Positions 1 through 11,623 of a stretch of DNA of 64,000 bases are shown here, piece after piece. A program made the position numbers and the translations under genes. The stretch comes from Phallus indusiatus (Eukaryota; Basidiomycota; Agaricomycetes; Phallales; Phallaceae), in assembly GCA_027605045.1 (NCBI GenBank), contig JAQFWX010000173.1, forward strand, positions 1 through 64,000, in the 5' to 3' direction. The notes under the pieces were generated by a model. The model searched no databases, was not told the origin of the DNA, and saw only the letters and a list, made by a program, of their open reading frames with translations. Numbering within the stretch: the first letter of the stretch is position 1; each line of letters opens with the position of its first letter.

Positions 1-627
1 ACGTACCATCAAACCCAAACGATGTAATTTGCTGATCCAAAAGATTGTATAAACTCTTGAAATACCCGAACCTTCATAATGTTTTGTAACTAATCAATAG
101 ATCTTAGAAAAAAGAACATGATAGATTTGTTTCATGAGAGTATTTCACATTGATGGCCATGAAATTGCCGAGCCATACGTGACATTAACGTCTTGCCTAT
201 CAAAGGAAGCCTTTGAAGGAAGGTAGGGATTCGTCTGATTGGCACCAACCCACGTATTCGAACTGCCTGTGTCAACAATGAGTGTAATTTCCATCTCCAA
301 CTGTCACATTTATGAGAACCTCGTGAACTAAAGCTTAGTGTTAGCGAGAACACTACCATTTTAAAGGTCGAGTAAAGGGAACAAGCATTTACGGCATCTA
401 TCATTGAACTTCCTTGTCGACATCCAGTAAATGTTCAACACGTCGTTGATCCTTTTAACAATATCATGACCACGCAGTCCCCGAAGGCCATGGGAGGTAA
501 AACGTGAAATCAGTTCCACAGAGTGCGGAGCTGACGGCGTTTCGTCCAAAACACGCATGATCAATTGGTCATTGCAGACCGCAAGACTCCCAATGCAGAG
601 GGTGACAAGCAACGAATACCCTTTCAT
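1..627 (-). pseudogene. aspartic protease copy A, 5' part, decayed
   Basis: This is the N-terminal half of a pepsin-type (A1) aspartic protease, cut off by the window edge inside intron 3. A start codon at 627 opens a signal peptide (MKGYSLLVTLCIGSLAVC) and a propeptide that resembles copy B. The bases for the first catalytic motif (DTGSSNTW) are present near 255-290. They are out of frame with the preceding GDGNYT segment, because about 2 nt are missing between them. A second 1-nt loss lies in the YGS-G-N segment near 150-170. With two independent frameshifts it is very unlikely to make enzyme. It is the downstream member of a direct tandem pair with the gene at 1862-3476. Confidence 0.75.
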
Positions 628-1861
628 TATGGGGACAAAAGAAAAGGAAACCAAGGGGGACTAATGGACGCATTAATGCTTCTTATATGTGACTTAGCGC
701 CGTTCGAGGAGTTCCAAGGCCAGCTTTTATGTAGGTTTCATCCTTGGGCACGGAAGGAAATCACCGTACAAACTTGGTCTTCAAAGTGGCGAACTCATGA
801 GTCATTTATACGTATATGTCCTATCCGTGAGAGTCACCCGGAGACCGCTTGAATCTATTTCGTTAAGATGCGAGAAAAATATCGATAAACCACATCGCTA
901 TAGCATGGACATTACTGATTGTAGTTCAATGATTCAAGAGGCACAATTTGACGTACCGGTGCTAGCCCTCGCGTCAATGACCGGTTGGCCACCGGGCGCG
1001 GCATTTTTGAGCGAAAACCCTACCTCTGGAAGCATCCATGTGGAGCTAAACATAACAACCCTAGACAAACTCAATACGGCCAGGGATGTCTATTGTATTT
1101 CTAGACAAAGGTGTAAAAAAGAACAAGCAAGTTCGACGTTTGCGCAACCGTTGCGTGAGAGGAACGTCTGTAGGTAAGATAATTTTCAAACGGAGTTATG
1201 TCAGAGATCGGTTCAGCCCAATTGCTTGAAGATGTCATGTAACAGAAAAGGTTCATTGAAATTCAGTCGCAGTCACATAGCCTGGTCTCGAGGCTACAAA
1301 GCGGAAGAGGGTAGCCATGACTCCGCCGAATGTCGGAGTATAAACCCACGAATGGGCAGGCTCCGCACGCACTATTAGGGACTAAGGGAACTACCAGAGA
1401 TTACGGTGTATTCTGGGAGATAGAATTGCGATAACTCCTTTCGATATTAGACAGTACTACCGATAAGACCGGCGAGAGTGAAGAAACGCAATGGTGCCAT
1501 CGGTCTCGAATGACTTTAGTTTTATACTTATTGCGATTTCGTCACAAAAATCATAGCTTGAAAATAAAAAAAACAGATGACCCAAAATTTATAGGTTTCA
1601 ATCTGAATTGAGCGCCATTCGCACTTATTGAAGTTGAAATGCACGTTCCGGTCGAAGTTAAATAATGCCATTAACAAACCAAATAATACAACAAATTGTC
1701 AACAGCTGATCATAAATACCGTCTAAATTCCAAATTCTCCCAGGATGGTAGTTTCACAAAATACACTACCGAGCCAGAAATGCTTCCAGATGGTTCGGGG
1801 TGAACCACAAAAAGTGCTGCGACTGCCAAACCCGTTTCCAACAGTGTATTCAACAACACCC
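628..1861. other. intergenic, duplicated upstream sequence then unassigned
   Basis: Positions 628-1360 are the upstream half of the tandem duplication. From about 1370 to 1861 no gene, repeat or RNA could be supported; the short open frames there are not convincing. Confidence 0.5.
722..731 (-). promoter_or_regulatory. TATA-like box of protease copy A
   Basis: The minus strand reads ACATAAAAGC about 95-100 bp upstream of the copy A start. The same block occurs at the same distance upstream of copy B, so the promoter was duplicated with the gene. Confidence 0.45.
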
Positions 1862-3476
1862 CTAGCCATTGAGGATTGCGTGAGTGTAAACTGTCTCCGC
1901 AACTCCTACCATGTCATTATCACCATCAAACACAGTGTAAAAGCGTTGCCTGCGTGTTCATTTACAATAATGAGAAAATAGTGTTTTACGAAAAGAATAA
2001 AAGGGAAGGGGAAGTATGTACATACATGAAAATCCATCCGTTTGTAGATGTTGTTTCGCCAGAATCAATCATGAGATATGTCCCATTCTCCACACCCCCA
2101 AAGAGGCTATTGAGCGAGCGAGGCAATATTTGGGCATCCGGCGTTAATTGGTATGTTCGCTAAAAAAATAACTCGGGAACTCGAAACTATCATGAAAGAT
2201 CGTGGGCGTACGTCTCCAATATGGTAGTTTATGCTTTTCAATAGAGTGGGATCATCGACTCTGAATAAAGCCGTGGCATTATCAAACACAGCACCAACTG
2301 CTTCGGTGTAAATCTTAAACGCATTTGCCTCTAGCCGTATCAGAGTCGTCCCTATATTACACATAGAATAGAATAAAGAGCGGGGCGGTTTATTTTGAAC
2401 AAACTCACCACTGTCCATTATACCCTGCCCTTCTTCGCTTAACGTTATTTCACTCTCTGCTTCACCAAATCTAGAATAGCATGTTAAATTGACTTTAGTT
2501 GTAGTGTGTGTATATTTCTTATGTGATTGTTTGGTTGACAGCCCAGAAGTGATTAATGTCTGAAACTTTCGTATTCGGGACAAAATTGATCTCCGTGGTC
2601 AGCCCGTCTGTATTGATCCCTCCGAAATCGGCCCGTGTGTCTTCGTTTGTGACAAGAGGGGGTACAAACAAAGCTGTCATATTGCGCTGAATTATATCAC
2701 TACTGACCAAGTTGTCCGTCACGGTAGGAACAAGCTCGTTTCTATTAGGGTGCAGAGTGCCGTTAGTTATTATTCGCGGACCCATACCGAAGAGACCGTC
2801 AACATCTTCAAATTCAGAATTGAGAATCTGTAAATGTTATAATTGAACGCTGGTACGTACCATCAAACCCGAATGATGAACTTGTTGCCCCAATGGATTG
2901 TGTGAATTCCTGCGGAATACCCGGAATACGGTAACTAACTTATAAAATTGAGAAAAGAAATGATAGATTTTCCGCGAGAGCCTTTCTCACATTGATGGCC
3001 GGTGAAATTACCAGAGCCATACGTGACTAGAACATCCTGCCCAGTATCACTAGATGCGTTCGAAGGACGGTAGGGATTCGTCTGATTGGCACCAACCCAC
3101 GTATTCGCACTAGCAGTGTCAACACTGAGTAAGTAACTCCCATCTCCAATTTTTACATTTAAGACGGCCCCGGGAACTAAAAAAAGCCTAACGTTAACGA
3201 GAACACTATCCTGGGGGTTGAGTGAAGGCAAAATTAAGCATTTACCCCACTTGTCATCTGAACTTCCTCGGGGTTATTATTCAGTAAATTTCTGGCACGA
3301 ATTCGATCCCTTTTGACGATATCATAGCCTTTCGGGAAGTTACTGGAGGTGAAACGTGACTTCAGTTTCAGAGAGTGCGGGGCTGACGGTAATTCGTCCA
3401 AAGCACGCAAGTCAAGTTTGCAGACTGCAAGACTTCCAATGCAGAGGGTGAAAAGTAAGGAGTATGCTGTCACCAT
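1862..3476 (-). pseudogene. aspartic protease copy B, near full length, probably non-functional
   Basis: Eight exons of an A1 aspartic protease can be placed: 3246-3476, 2991-3176 (or to 3210), 2861-2938, 2523-2805, 2409-2470, 2212-2351, 2026-2159 and 1862-1949. The last exon encodes QRFYTVFD and GVAETV, the normal end of the fold. Three defects stand out. The first catalytic motif reads DTASANTW instead of DTGS. The donor after the fourth exon reads AC|ATAAGA where the intact paralog at 11624 has AG|GTAAGA, so unspliced reading stops at once (NQTIT then TAA). The junction of exons 1 and 2 fits only a weak donor or an unusually short intron. The second site (IMDSG|TTL) is intact. It could be a recently disabled gene or a protein with altered activity; I favour the former. 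Confidence 0.65.
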
Positions 3477-4901
3477 GGGGGACAAATGAAGAAAAAAACT
3501 ACGGGGAAGCCACGGATGCATTACTGCTTCTTATACGTGTGTCAGCGCCATTCAAGGAGCTTCAAGGCCGGCTTTTATGTAGGTTATCGTCCTTGGGTAC
3601 GGAAGAAGATCACCATACAAACATCGTCTTCAAGATAGCGAACTCATTTGTACACAGATTTCCTATCTGTCGTCACCCGGAGTGCCTAAATCTATTTCGT
3701 TATGATGCGAGAAGCAAGGTAGGTGCTTTCCCTTGGAAGCATATCTAGCAGTATCGTTGTCGATATACCACACCTCTACGGTGATAGATTTAGTGAATGC
3801 ACTGTGATCCAGTGATCTAGAACGCACAATTCGGCGTACCAGTGCTAACCCACGCGCCGGTGACCGGTTGGGCACTGAGCGCAGCATTCTTTGAGCGAAA
3901 ACCGGGAAGTATCCAATACGAAGCCGAGCAGAACAGCCCTAGGGAAGGCCAAGGATGTCTATTGTATTTCTAGATAGAGGTATGAAAAGGAACAAAGCAA
4001 GGTTAGCTTTTGCGTAAACGTTCCGTGAAAGGAAACGTCTGTTACTTACGTGAGTAGGACAATTCACAAATAATGCAAAGAAATCAGCTCATCACAATCC
4101 ATTCATTGAGAACCAGTGGGAAAAAAACACGGTATGTACGCAGTACGCGCGAAGTTTTCTCGAGTAGTCGTACGGTCGCCGAATGTCGGAGTATAAACCA
4201 GCAAGTCCCGATGTAAGTACTGTTTGGCAAAAGCGCGCTTTCCTCACCGTCATCGTCCCGCTCAAACGGACGTGACGTCTCTTGACATTAAACATTCCGG
4301 ATTCGTTTAATCTGACTGAGTCACTTATTCTTTTCATCACTACCAGTACATAGGCGCGTAATATCCAATAATTTGACAAATACAATTCTTATCCTATGTT
4401 GGCCTTACGTGAATTAATCAAGAATGGCAAGAATACGATCTACAAGGTCATGGTATTATTTCTGCTGAGCGTACTAATTTCAGAATTGGCTTATTTCGTC
4501 TTACGGGAAAAGGATAAATCGCTAGCTGGTTGCTATACAAGACGTCAAGTCAGAACACTCTCTTCCCACAACAACATCAAGCCTCAATTTTCTTTTACCT
4601 TGCTATTCCCTTTGACAAATTCGCTTGCTAATCCTTGTTAGATGGCACAAGCAACAATCCCGATTCAAGTGAGTGGATATAGTAATGTGGCTGCTTATGC
4701 TGTGGTTGACCTTGCCTGAACAAGAACTCCGACTTTGTCTTCTTATATCGACGGAAAATCACCAAAGGTCTACACAAGCTCATTGTTAGATGTATCAGAC
4801 GACTCCGCCAGTCACTGTTTGCCAAGAATCCTCACTAGGACCGTTCTTCTGGTCTAACACGGGACTTGAAATATCCGACACCTCATTCATGACGAGGACA
4901 C
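3477..4901. other. intergenic, duplicated promoter region then unassigned
   Basis: To about 4215 this is the upstream part of the protease duplication. From 4215 to 4901 there are short open frames on both strands with no recognisable family or splice pattern. Confidence 0.45.
3571..3580 (-). promoter_or_regulatory. TATA-like box of protease copy B
   Basis: The minus strand reads ACATAAAAGC about 96 bp upstream of the ATG at 3476, matching the block at 722-731 of the duplicated partner. Confidence 0.45.
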
Positions 4902-5450
4902 TTGAAGTATTCAACGTCGCAGGTGATATTCACTGAAACTCCTGTAGACGCCAAATTTCTCCATGACATGTCAAGACATGCGCAATCTGGCACGGCGACA
5001 CAGAAACTTCTGAATAGCATTTTCAGTGATGTCAGACCCGGACGACGGCCTACAGTGGTTCAAAACAGCTTGAAATCCGTCGTTCGGTACCGCGACGACT
5101 GTCACATCAAGTTTACAGCCTCGAGACTACCATTACGCCTTACAGCGAGCGTGGACCGTTCTCCGATAAGGATTACTAGTGACTTTGGCACCATCATCCT
5201 TGACGGATGGGGCCGTATCGTCGCTTTGCTCACCGCCGGTGACGGCTCAACCCATGGCACCAATGACATCCTCGGTACCGCATGGTACGAGCTTAAGCCT
5301 CGTTCTCATTTGAGGCCGATTATTCCGTCAAAGCGTGGCGGAAAACAATACTCACGACACGGGAACTTCGAGCATCAAAAACCGCCAAGTGTCCATTTGG
5401 TGAAACCTTTTTGTTTCGTTTGTAAAGTGAAACGTGATCAACAGCGGTAG
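4902..5450 (+). pseudogene. serine-protease-like (trypsin-fold) C-terminal relic
   Basis: An open frame whose second half (about residues 85-135) resembles the C-terminal segment of uncharacterised basidiomycete serine-protease-like proteins. In those a GDSGS-type motif is followed by an (I/V)DG.GR..LLT.G block. Here the motif reads SDFGTIILDGWGR, so the residue at the catalytic serine position is Phe. The segment LLTAGDGSTHGTND and a following WYEL continue the match. No start exon, signal peptide or upstream His/Asp region was found. I read it as the remnant of an inactivated gene; the family link is inferred from memory of the motif only. Confidence 0.4.
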
Positions 5451-7027
5451 AATAACGCAATTTGATAAGAGCAGCGTATGTCGTAACATGGGTGCAATGA
5501 AGAATCGGAGAGATGAAAGCTCGCATGGGTTTTGTGCGCCGTGATGAGATAGGTCTTGCGGCTGGTGAGTAGTAAAAGTTCTCCAAGCCGATCTCATTAT
5601 ATTGGTATCCCTGTAAAGTTTACTTGTATTGTTTTATGGAAGGCACCATCTTGAGAAATAGAAGTAATACTGCGATCACTTCCTCTCGAACAGTGGGCTG
5701 TGGGCTGTACATTTTGTTCAACAATTAGATGCTCAGCACCATTGGCAAACCCGGGCGAGAATTAAGAATCGTACTTGGGCCATCAGTTGCGAACGGCGGC
5801 GGTAAATTTAACAGCTTGAAGAATTGATGTGCTTTGGTTGGCTCAACTTGCAAACAATGTTCAAACAACATCCGTGGGTCCTCGAATCAACGGCGCCCTT
5901 GGATCTTACCTATGAGCGGTGAAACACGGCTCAAGGCTGGCACCTGGTGCATCTCAAGGCTTCTTCAAAGTCCAGATGACATCTCATCATACGTTGGTGC
6001 AAAGATGAAATTTCGATCAAATGTGCTCATGGAAAGTTGTACCTCCTGGCTCCAGCACTGGTCTTAAAAGTACAACATTGCGGAGAATCTCACATGAAAA
6101 TTCTGCTAATTGATCTCTTGAAAAAACCTCCGGTTCATTCGCAAATTTGAATTATAATTCAACTACTAACATAATTGATTGGTTTGCAGTGGCCCGATCC
6201 ATACCTTCGTGTGGGAGTGATCAAAAATGTTGATACGAAATAAGGAGTAGAGTTTTTAATTTCCGTATTGGTGAGCGGTGTGAGTTGAAGTTACCGCTCT
6301 ATATTATAGTCCGCAGCGCCAGCAGCAGCGGTGCGTGTGTTCGAATTCCGTTAAGTCCGAATTTAATCAAACCGACATCACCGGCGGTACCAGGTTCAGT
6401 CTCAAACAAGTTGGTGTATCAACTTATGGCATTACTACTAGTAGGTCCTTCAAGTTTGTTGCCACTGCTTGGCACTTCACCAAGTGTGAGAAGATCCTCT
6501 CATTTCTTAATCACATACAATAATCCCAAATGTAGAAGATAATGATTAATGCTAGACCATAACTCTTTTGAGATCAATATACTGAAAGCACACTATGTCC
6601 TAAAGTACACACATTGGAAATATTTGACTCCACCGCCGATGCACTAATACTAAGTAGTACATTATTTCTTTGAAGTCATACGAGTTCATAACGGTTATCT
6701 TCAAATTATAGGAGATTGTCGATGATATCATTTGGTTCAAAATTTGATATTGCAGTCTATATTATGATTCCAGTTTAGTACAGATTAAATTTCTAGTTTT
6801 GCCGTTTATGCAGGACTTGTACAAAGAGTAAATATAACAACACAAACAACGTCCGTTGGTGTTTATGTCCAAACAGCGGATTGACCAAGAGGAAGAAGTG
6901 GGAAAAACCGCGAGTTTTTAGGCATAGCAGCAGAATCGCTGATAGCGCTAATGACGCGAAGAAAATGGAAAGAGAAATCAAGATCAGGTTTGCAATATGC
7001 GTACGTGGACGTAGACCAAATCGTCTG
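5451..7027. other. intergenic, no supported gene
   Basis: Several short open frames occur (near 5834-6067 and 6285-6542), but none shows a family motif, codon pattern or splice structure I can defend. The stretch may hold further gene relics. Confidence 0.4.
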
Positions 7028-7729
7028 CTACGACGGTTGGAAGCTGATTCTAGCGTCCGCCGTCCACGATCCAAAGCGATCCCGGAGGTATCTTTCGTCT
7101 GATGGCGAACATACAATGGTCACCTGCTGTAATAGATCACAGCTAAGAACGATGCTCAGACACCTTTCCAGTTCTTCAAATATCGTCTTTTTTGAGCGTA
7201 CGAACTTGCATTGGAAGGATGTCAAGTTACGTAGCCTGTCCATGAAAGTGTCGTCAAGACGGGGTACATCGTCTTCGAAAGTGAGGTGCGTAACATTTCC
7301 CATCCCGACCCCAGAAACGACGCCAGCGTATCGCATACACCCCGTGACATTCACTTTTCGCAAGCGCGCCATATTCGACGCTAAATGCGGAAGTCGTTGT
7401 AAATCGTAGTTCGCTATAGTCAACGTTTCCACTGAAGGACACTGCTTGACGAATGACGCGTCTGCTGTAGGCATGCAGTCGACCTTCAAGTTTCTTGTAT
7501 GTTGTAAGACGTTGGAGCGTTTTGAGACGTCTGCGAAACGAGCGGCGCGCCGGTTGTCCATTACCACACTGTCGTAAAGGATCGGTGAAGCCCAGTCTTT
7601 CGTTGACCGACATACGGACATGAGTGAGGAAGCAGTTTGCTTGTCTTCTTGGGCGGCTGTGTCGAATATCATTCGTACGAGCTCAATAGGCCCGTTGAAA
7701 TGAGCAGGAGGTGGATTGGCAGATGGCAT
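7028..7729 (-). CDS. F-box-like protein, single exon, 233 aa
   Basis: This has the architecture of the large agaricomycete F-box-like family, whose members recruit substrates to SCF ubiquitin ligases. I chose the ATG at 7729 (MPSANPPPAHFNGPIEL) rather than the ATG 111 nt upstream, because a short hydrophilic leader followed directly by the helix PIELVRMIFDTA is usual. Residues about 10-50 form the degenerate F-box (ELVRMIFDTAAQ, then SLMSVCRSTKDWASPILY). Leucine-rich repeat-like strands follow (VETLTIANYDLQRLPHL, LRKVNVTGCMRY, VTHLTFEDDV). It has no intron, unlike most genes here. There are no close neighbours, so no partner can be inferred. Confidence 0.6.
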   Translation of the reverse strand: MPSANPPPAHFNGPIELVRMIFDTAAQEDKQTASSLMSVCRSTKDWASPILYDSVVMDNRRAARFADVSKRSNVLQHTRNLKVDCMPTADASFVKQCPSVETLTIANYDLQRLPHLASNMARLRKVNVTGCMRYAGVVSGVGMGNVTHLTFEDDVPRLDDTFMDRLRNLTSFQCKFVRSKKTIFEELERCLSIVLSCDLLQQVTIVCSPSDERYLRDRFGSWTADARISFQPS

Positions 7730-9716
7730 GATTAGGGATCTAATTGCTAAAATTGAGAAATATGATTCCTCGACTCGAGAAACTGGAGCAACGTACGAAG
7801 AATCAAGAGGCAGAAAAAGTGGGAGAGGTTTGTGCAACAAGTGTCAAAGCTTCGGAATCGTTCCGTTGGCAATAGGCTCCTTTATATTTGATTATGTACG
7901 TCAATAGTATTCGCCTTGGCTACCGCGTGAATTAACCGGGTAAAAGTGAAACCGAGTGAAGAGCGCGAAATCAAGTGAATAATCAAATTTGATGATTGAT
8001 GGAGAGAAGTGTGTTAGCCAGAAGGATAAGATCAGTGGATTTTTTGTGATTCAATGACCAGACGTTGGAAGGCGAGAATGTCCTCGAAGAATGTTTAAAT
8101 GTAGCTTGTTGCTTGACAACTTGTTTGAATAGGCAAGGCAAGAAATGGCGAGGCTGCTTGAGCTATATCACTTCTTCGCTTCTTGTTCTGAATTCGTGCG
8201 CCCTAAAATCAATGCATAATGATACGTTAGCTTAGCTATGCTTTTAGAGTCGGAACGTTGAGGATTAAGTATAAACGTACCGTTTGCTGTATAGCCTAGC
8301 ACAGGTAGGTAAACTATGAAACCCTGGAGTGGAGTATACTTCAGGAAAGAGTTCCTTGTTCCTTAAATTTAAGGGATACTTTGGCCGTATCTGAACCTCA
8401 GTCAAAGAGGACGCAGAAGGGATTTAAGTTTCGAGTCCATGAACTCTGTGGCCTTATAAAAAGAAAGGATGAGCTTGGAAGAGCGGATCAATATTACACA
8501 TCCACAAAGACAACGAGGATGATGCAAGCTCTTGAGGTGGTGTCACGACATGGTCACATGACCAACTCTCCTCTCTCCGAAGTGTCCGCTTCCGAATGTT
8601 GAGCCCGATAATGAATTCAACTTTACTCTTTAGTTGTTTATCTTTATCCGCTTGTCTCAGCGCCGCCGATGTATAGTTTAGGTTTGGTGCTGGTTCCCCT
8701 GATAAAAAATCGACTTCAAAAGTTTTCAGCGTTCAATACTGCATAATCAGTGAGTGCCGGGACTTGCGAGTACCCAGGAGTAGCCAAGGAACCTCCATTC
8801 CCTAAATCCCATTCTTTAGGCAATGTTCCCAAATTAATGCCCAATCACGGGTTTTTCCAATTTAGAAGCTCCGCTCTTCATTAGAGTCCACACCCATGTC
8901 TTCTGATCCGTTTTTGGGACAATGTTGGGCACAGCTTATTGACTCTTATTGAGCACAGCTTTCCGGGCAAGCGAACGATGTCGAACCTGAAAGAATGGAG
9001 CAGCCCACTGCCAATCACTGTTCCTAACGCGCCCGTAAATATATAAGTTGTGTGCTGGCGAAATGAATGGGAATACATATCACAATGTATACGCAGTGTA
9101 TGTATTTGCGACTGCATATGCGAGCTCGTTGTTAGCCAGTTTAAAATTGAATTGAAGTGATCTGGCTGCTGCCAGCTCTTGAATGTATTCCAATAGATCC
9201 TAATTCAAACCACGTATTGTAATCAATTCACCGGTCATCTCGACTTCAGGTACCTTCTGAAGATCGGCACGTTCAACGGTATTGAGATGAGCGAGAGCGG
9301 AGAACACACAAAGAACAGATGCGGTCTACTATTATAGAACTATCAGTTGTGTATCATATCATATCAAAACTGTATTAATGTGTATCAATGACTATCATTG
9401 ACTATGTATCATGACTGGTATCAGCTGGTATCATTGAGCATCGGGCCCCTCGGGAGAATGTATTTATAGGTACGCGGCAGGTAAGATGACTACCGAAAAT
9501 CCCGGTGTTGTCAACTTTATTCCTCCTTTGCGGTTGGTAATTCATCCACAATCGATCTGTGTGATCGTTGCAATAGGATTCCCGATGATTCATGATCATT
9601 AGAGATGGCCTCAGATGCGAGGGACTTGAAATTTGGAAAGGGTAGATCGATGATGCATGCATTGGCGCGCTCAGTTTACCTAATCCTGGGCGCTTATCTC
9701 TCTTTTGAATGTCATC
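7730..9716. other. long intergenic region
   Basis: Nearly 2 kb between the F-box gene and RanGAP. I see no gene I can support. An imperfect TATCA-type repeat lies at 9346-9437. The last few hundred bases should hold the RanGAP promoter. Confidence 0.5.
9346..9437. repeat. imperfect TATCA(T)-rich repeat
   Basis: The motifs TATCAT, TATCAA and GTATCA recur about every 6-12 nt over roughly 90 bp, without a strict period. It is probably a decayed simple repeat. Confidence 0.5.
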
Positions 9717-11014
9717 ATGTCTTCATCCATCTTTAACATCGCCAACAAAGGACTGCGTCTAGAAACCGCTGAAGATGTCAAGAAAATATTTACCGATACG
9801 AAAGTCGAAGAATTACAGGAATTGATTTTAACGAGTAATACATTTGGCATTCCAGCGTCCGAAGCCTTAGGCAGTCTTATATCTAAAATGAAACGCCTCA
9901 AGGTATACTCTGTCAATGAACTATGCTCCTAGAAACTTTGACTAAATGTCCCCCAAAAATTTTAATAACAAATAAAATTAAGGTAGCAGGTCTTTCAGCC
10001 ATCTTCGCTAGCCGCCCAGTTGAAGAAGTTTTAGTCGCCCTTCCACACGTTTGCTCGCCTTTACTTTCTCTCGACTCCTTGATCGAGCTAAACTTCAGCG
10101 ACAATGCGGTCGGGGCTCAGGTCTACCGTGTTTTGACACCATTCCTTTCCCAGTTATCAAATCTGCAAGTTCTGAAACTTGTAAATAATGGGTTCGGCCC
10201 TGAGGCAGGAAAAGCTATTGCGGAGGCAATTCAACAGCTTGCCACCAAGCGCCGGGAAAGTGGCCGACCGTCAGCCTTACGCGTGCTCCTCTGTGCACGC
10301 AATCGTCTCGAAGATGGTTCGGCCAATGCATGGGGCGAAGCGATTGCGTCTCACCCTAACCTCCAGAAAGTCAAGTTGTCGAACAATGGTCTCCGCGAAG
10401 ACGGTATTAAAGCCATTGCCAAGGGTCTCGCGAAATGCCATGACTTGCGTTACCTGAATTTACGCGATTCAACATCGCGGAACGAAGATAATGAAGACGA
10501 TCCACCAGAAAGTCGAGGATCGCGGTTACTCGCCGACGCGGTTCGAAATGCGAAAAATCTTGAATATCTAGACCTCAGCGATTGCTATTTAACCGATGTC
10601 GGAAGCTGGGAGATAATCAACGTTTTAGGCGAAAGCCCATACCCTAATCTCCATACCCTGATGCTCCAAGGAAACGATCTAACCGAGGCTCATTACGAGA
10701 AGCTGACTACTATAATTCAAGATACACTCCCGAGTTTGAAGGCCCTTGTGGTTGCCGATAACGATGATCTAGAAGATAACGAGGCCATTGATGCCTTGAA
10801 GGAGTGTATGGAAGATCCAACACGAGAAGGACAATTGATTATAGAAGACCAAGATGTCGATGCGATATTGAAGTCCGAAGATGCCAAAGACGAAAAGACA
10901 GAGACACGGTTCATTGGCGAGGTCGAGGTTAAAGCTCCAGAAGTAAAGAAAGAAGACACGAGTGTGGATGATTTGGCTGCGCTGATGGGTGACAAGTTGA
11001 ACATAAAGAAGTAG
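9717..11014 (+). CDS. RNA1: Ran GTPase-activating protein (RanGAP / Rna1), 405 aa
   Basis: This cytosolic activator of Ran GTP hydrolysis supplies the directionality of nuclear transport. There are two exons, 9717-9902 and 9983-11014, joined in phase 0 by an 80-nt intron. The start is the ATG at 9717 (MSSSIFNIANKG). The protein is a run of leucine-rich repeats (LILTSNTFG, LIELNFSDNAVG, LQVLKLVNNGFG, LRVLLCARNRLEDGSA, VKLSNNGLREDG, LEYLDLSDCYL). An acidic tail follows. The segment AIFASRPVEEV aligns with the loop that carries the catalytic arginine in yeast Rna1 (LYTSRLVDEV), so that arginine is kept. Length and order of repeats match the yeast protein of about 400 aa. Confidence 0.93.
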
Positions 11015-11623
11015 ACTGTCAGTATTAGCTGTTAAATTGACTTCTTTCCGTTGGAATTTTGAATTACTGCTCTGCTAGATTTGGATGATATAATCGTGTT
11101 TGATACCTTCAAAGTAATTTTAAAAATGTGGAATCGTTTAGGAACAAAGCATAGCAACACATCATGTCCCAACGTCCGATGAGAACTCCCTTTGAAACGG
11201 CCGTCTACACGAAGACAGTAACACCCCCAGATCTAAACAAAAATTCGTAAGGAGAAGAACCCAACCCTAGTAATATTCCCGGAGATTCAGTATGTAATAA
11301 TGGGGTGACTCCACTGGCAATTGAGCAGCTCACGGTACGTCATAGTTGTAAGGCCATATACATATCATATACAGTTAGATCCTTCATCGTCATGTAGGTG
11401 ATTTCGGTGCAGATAGTCCGTTCCACTTTGACTGCTTAGTTGTCAAGAGCCAAGCATGGATAGTGACCGGTGCAGGGTAAAAGCTAATATGTACTTCTTT
11501 GATCAGTTATCCCAGAATCTTCGGGGTCAGACCGCCGGTCTATTCATTCGGGTATGGATAGTATGATATATAATTTGGCATTCGCTGCTTTTTTCAAAAT
11601 GACTGTTAAAGTATCTTTACACC
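11015..11623. other. intergenic, 3' region of RanGAP and promoter of protease C
   Basis: No gene is supported. The AT-rich block at 11565-11574 is a likely core promoter for the next gene. Confidence 0.5.
11565..11574 (+). promoter_or_regulatory. TATA-like box of protease C
   Basis: GATATATAAT lies about 50-60 bp upstream of the ATG at 11624, a plausible core-promoter position. Confidence 0.45.

Larger units (their letters stand above)
1..4215. repeat. direct tandem duplication of protease gene plus upstream region
   Basis: Copy A (1-627) with its upstream DNA to about 1360 matches copy B (2855-3476) with its upstream DNA to about 4215. Recognisable pairs include the splice-donor block at 1-16 and 2855-2870. 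The block around 1087-1172 matches 3956-4042, and a short block near 1324 matches one near 4174. The offset is about 2.85 kb. Promoter and first exons are therefore duplicated in direct orientation. Confidence 0.75.

Noticed and set aside
2471..2522. U12-type AT-AC intron in protease copy B
   Set aside because: The intron starts ATAAGA, not ATATCCTT, ends TAG, and the paralog has GTAAGA at the same place, so it is a mutated U2 donor.
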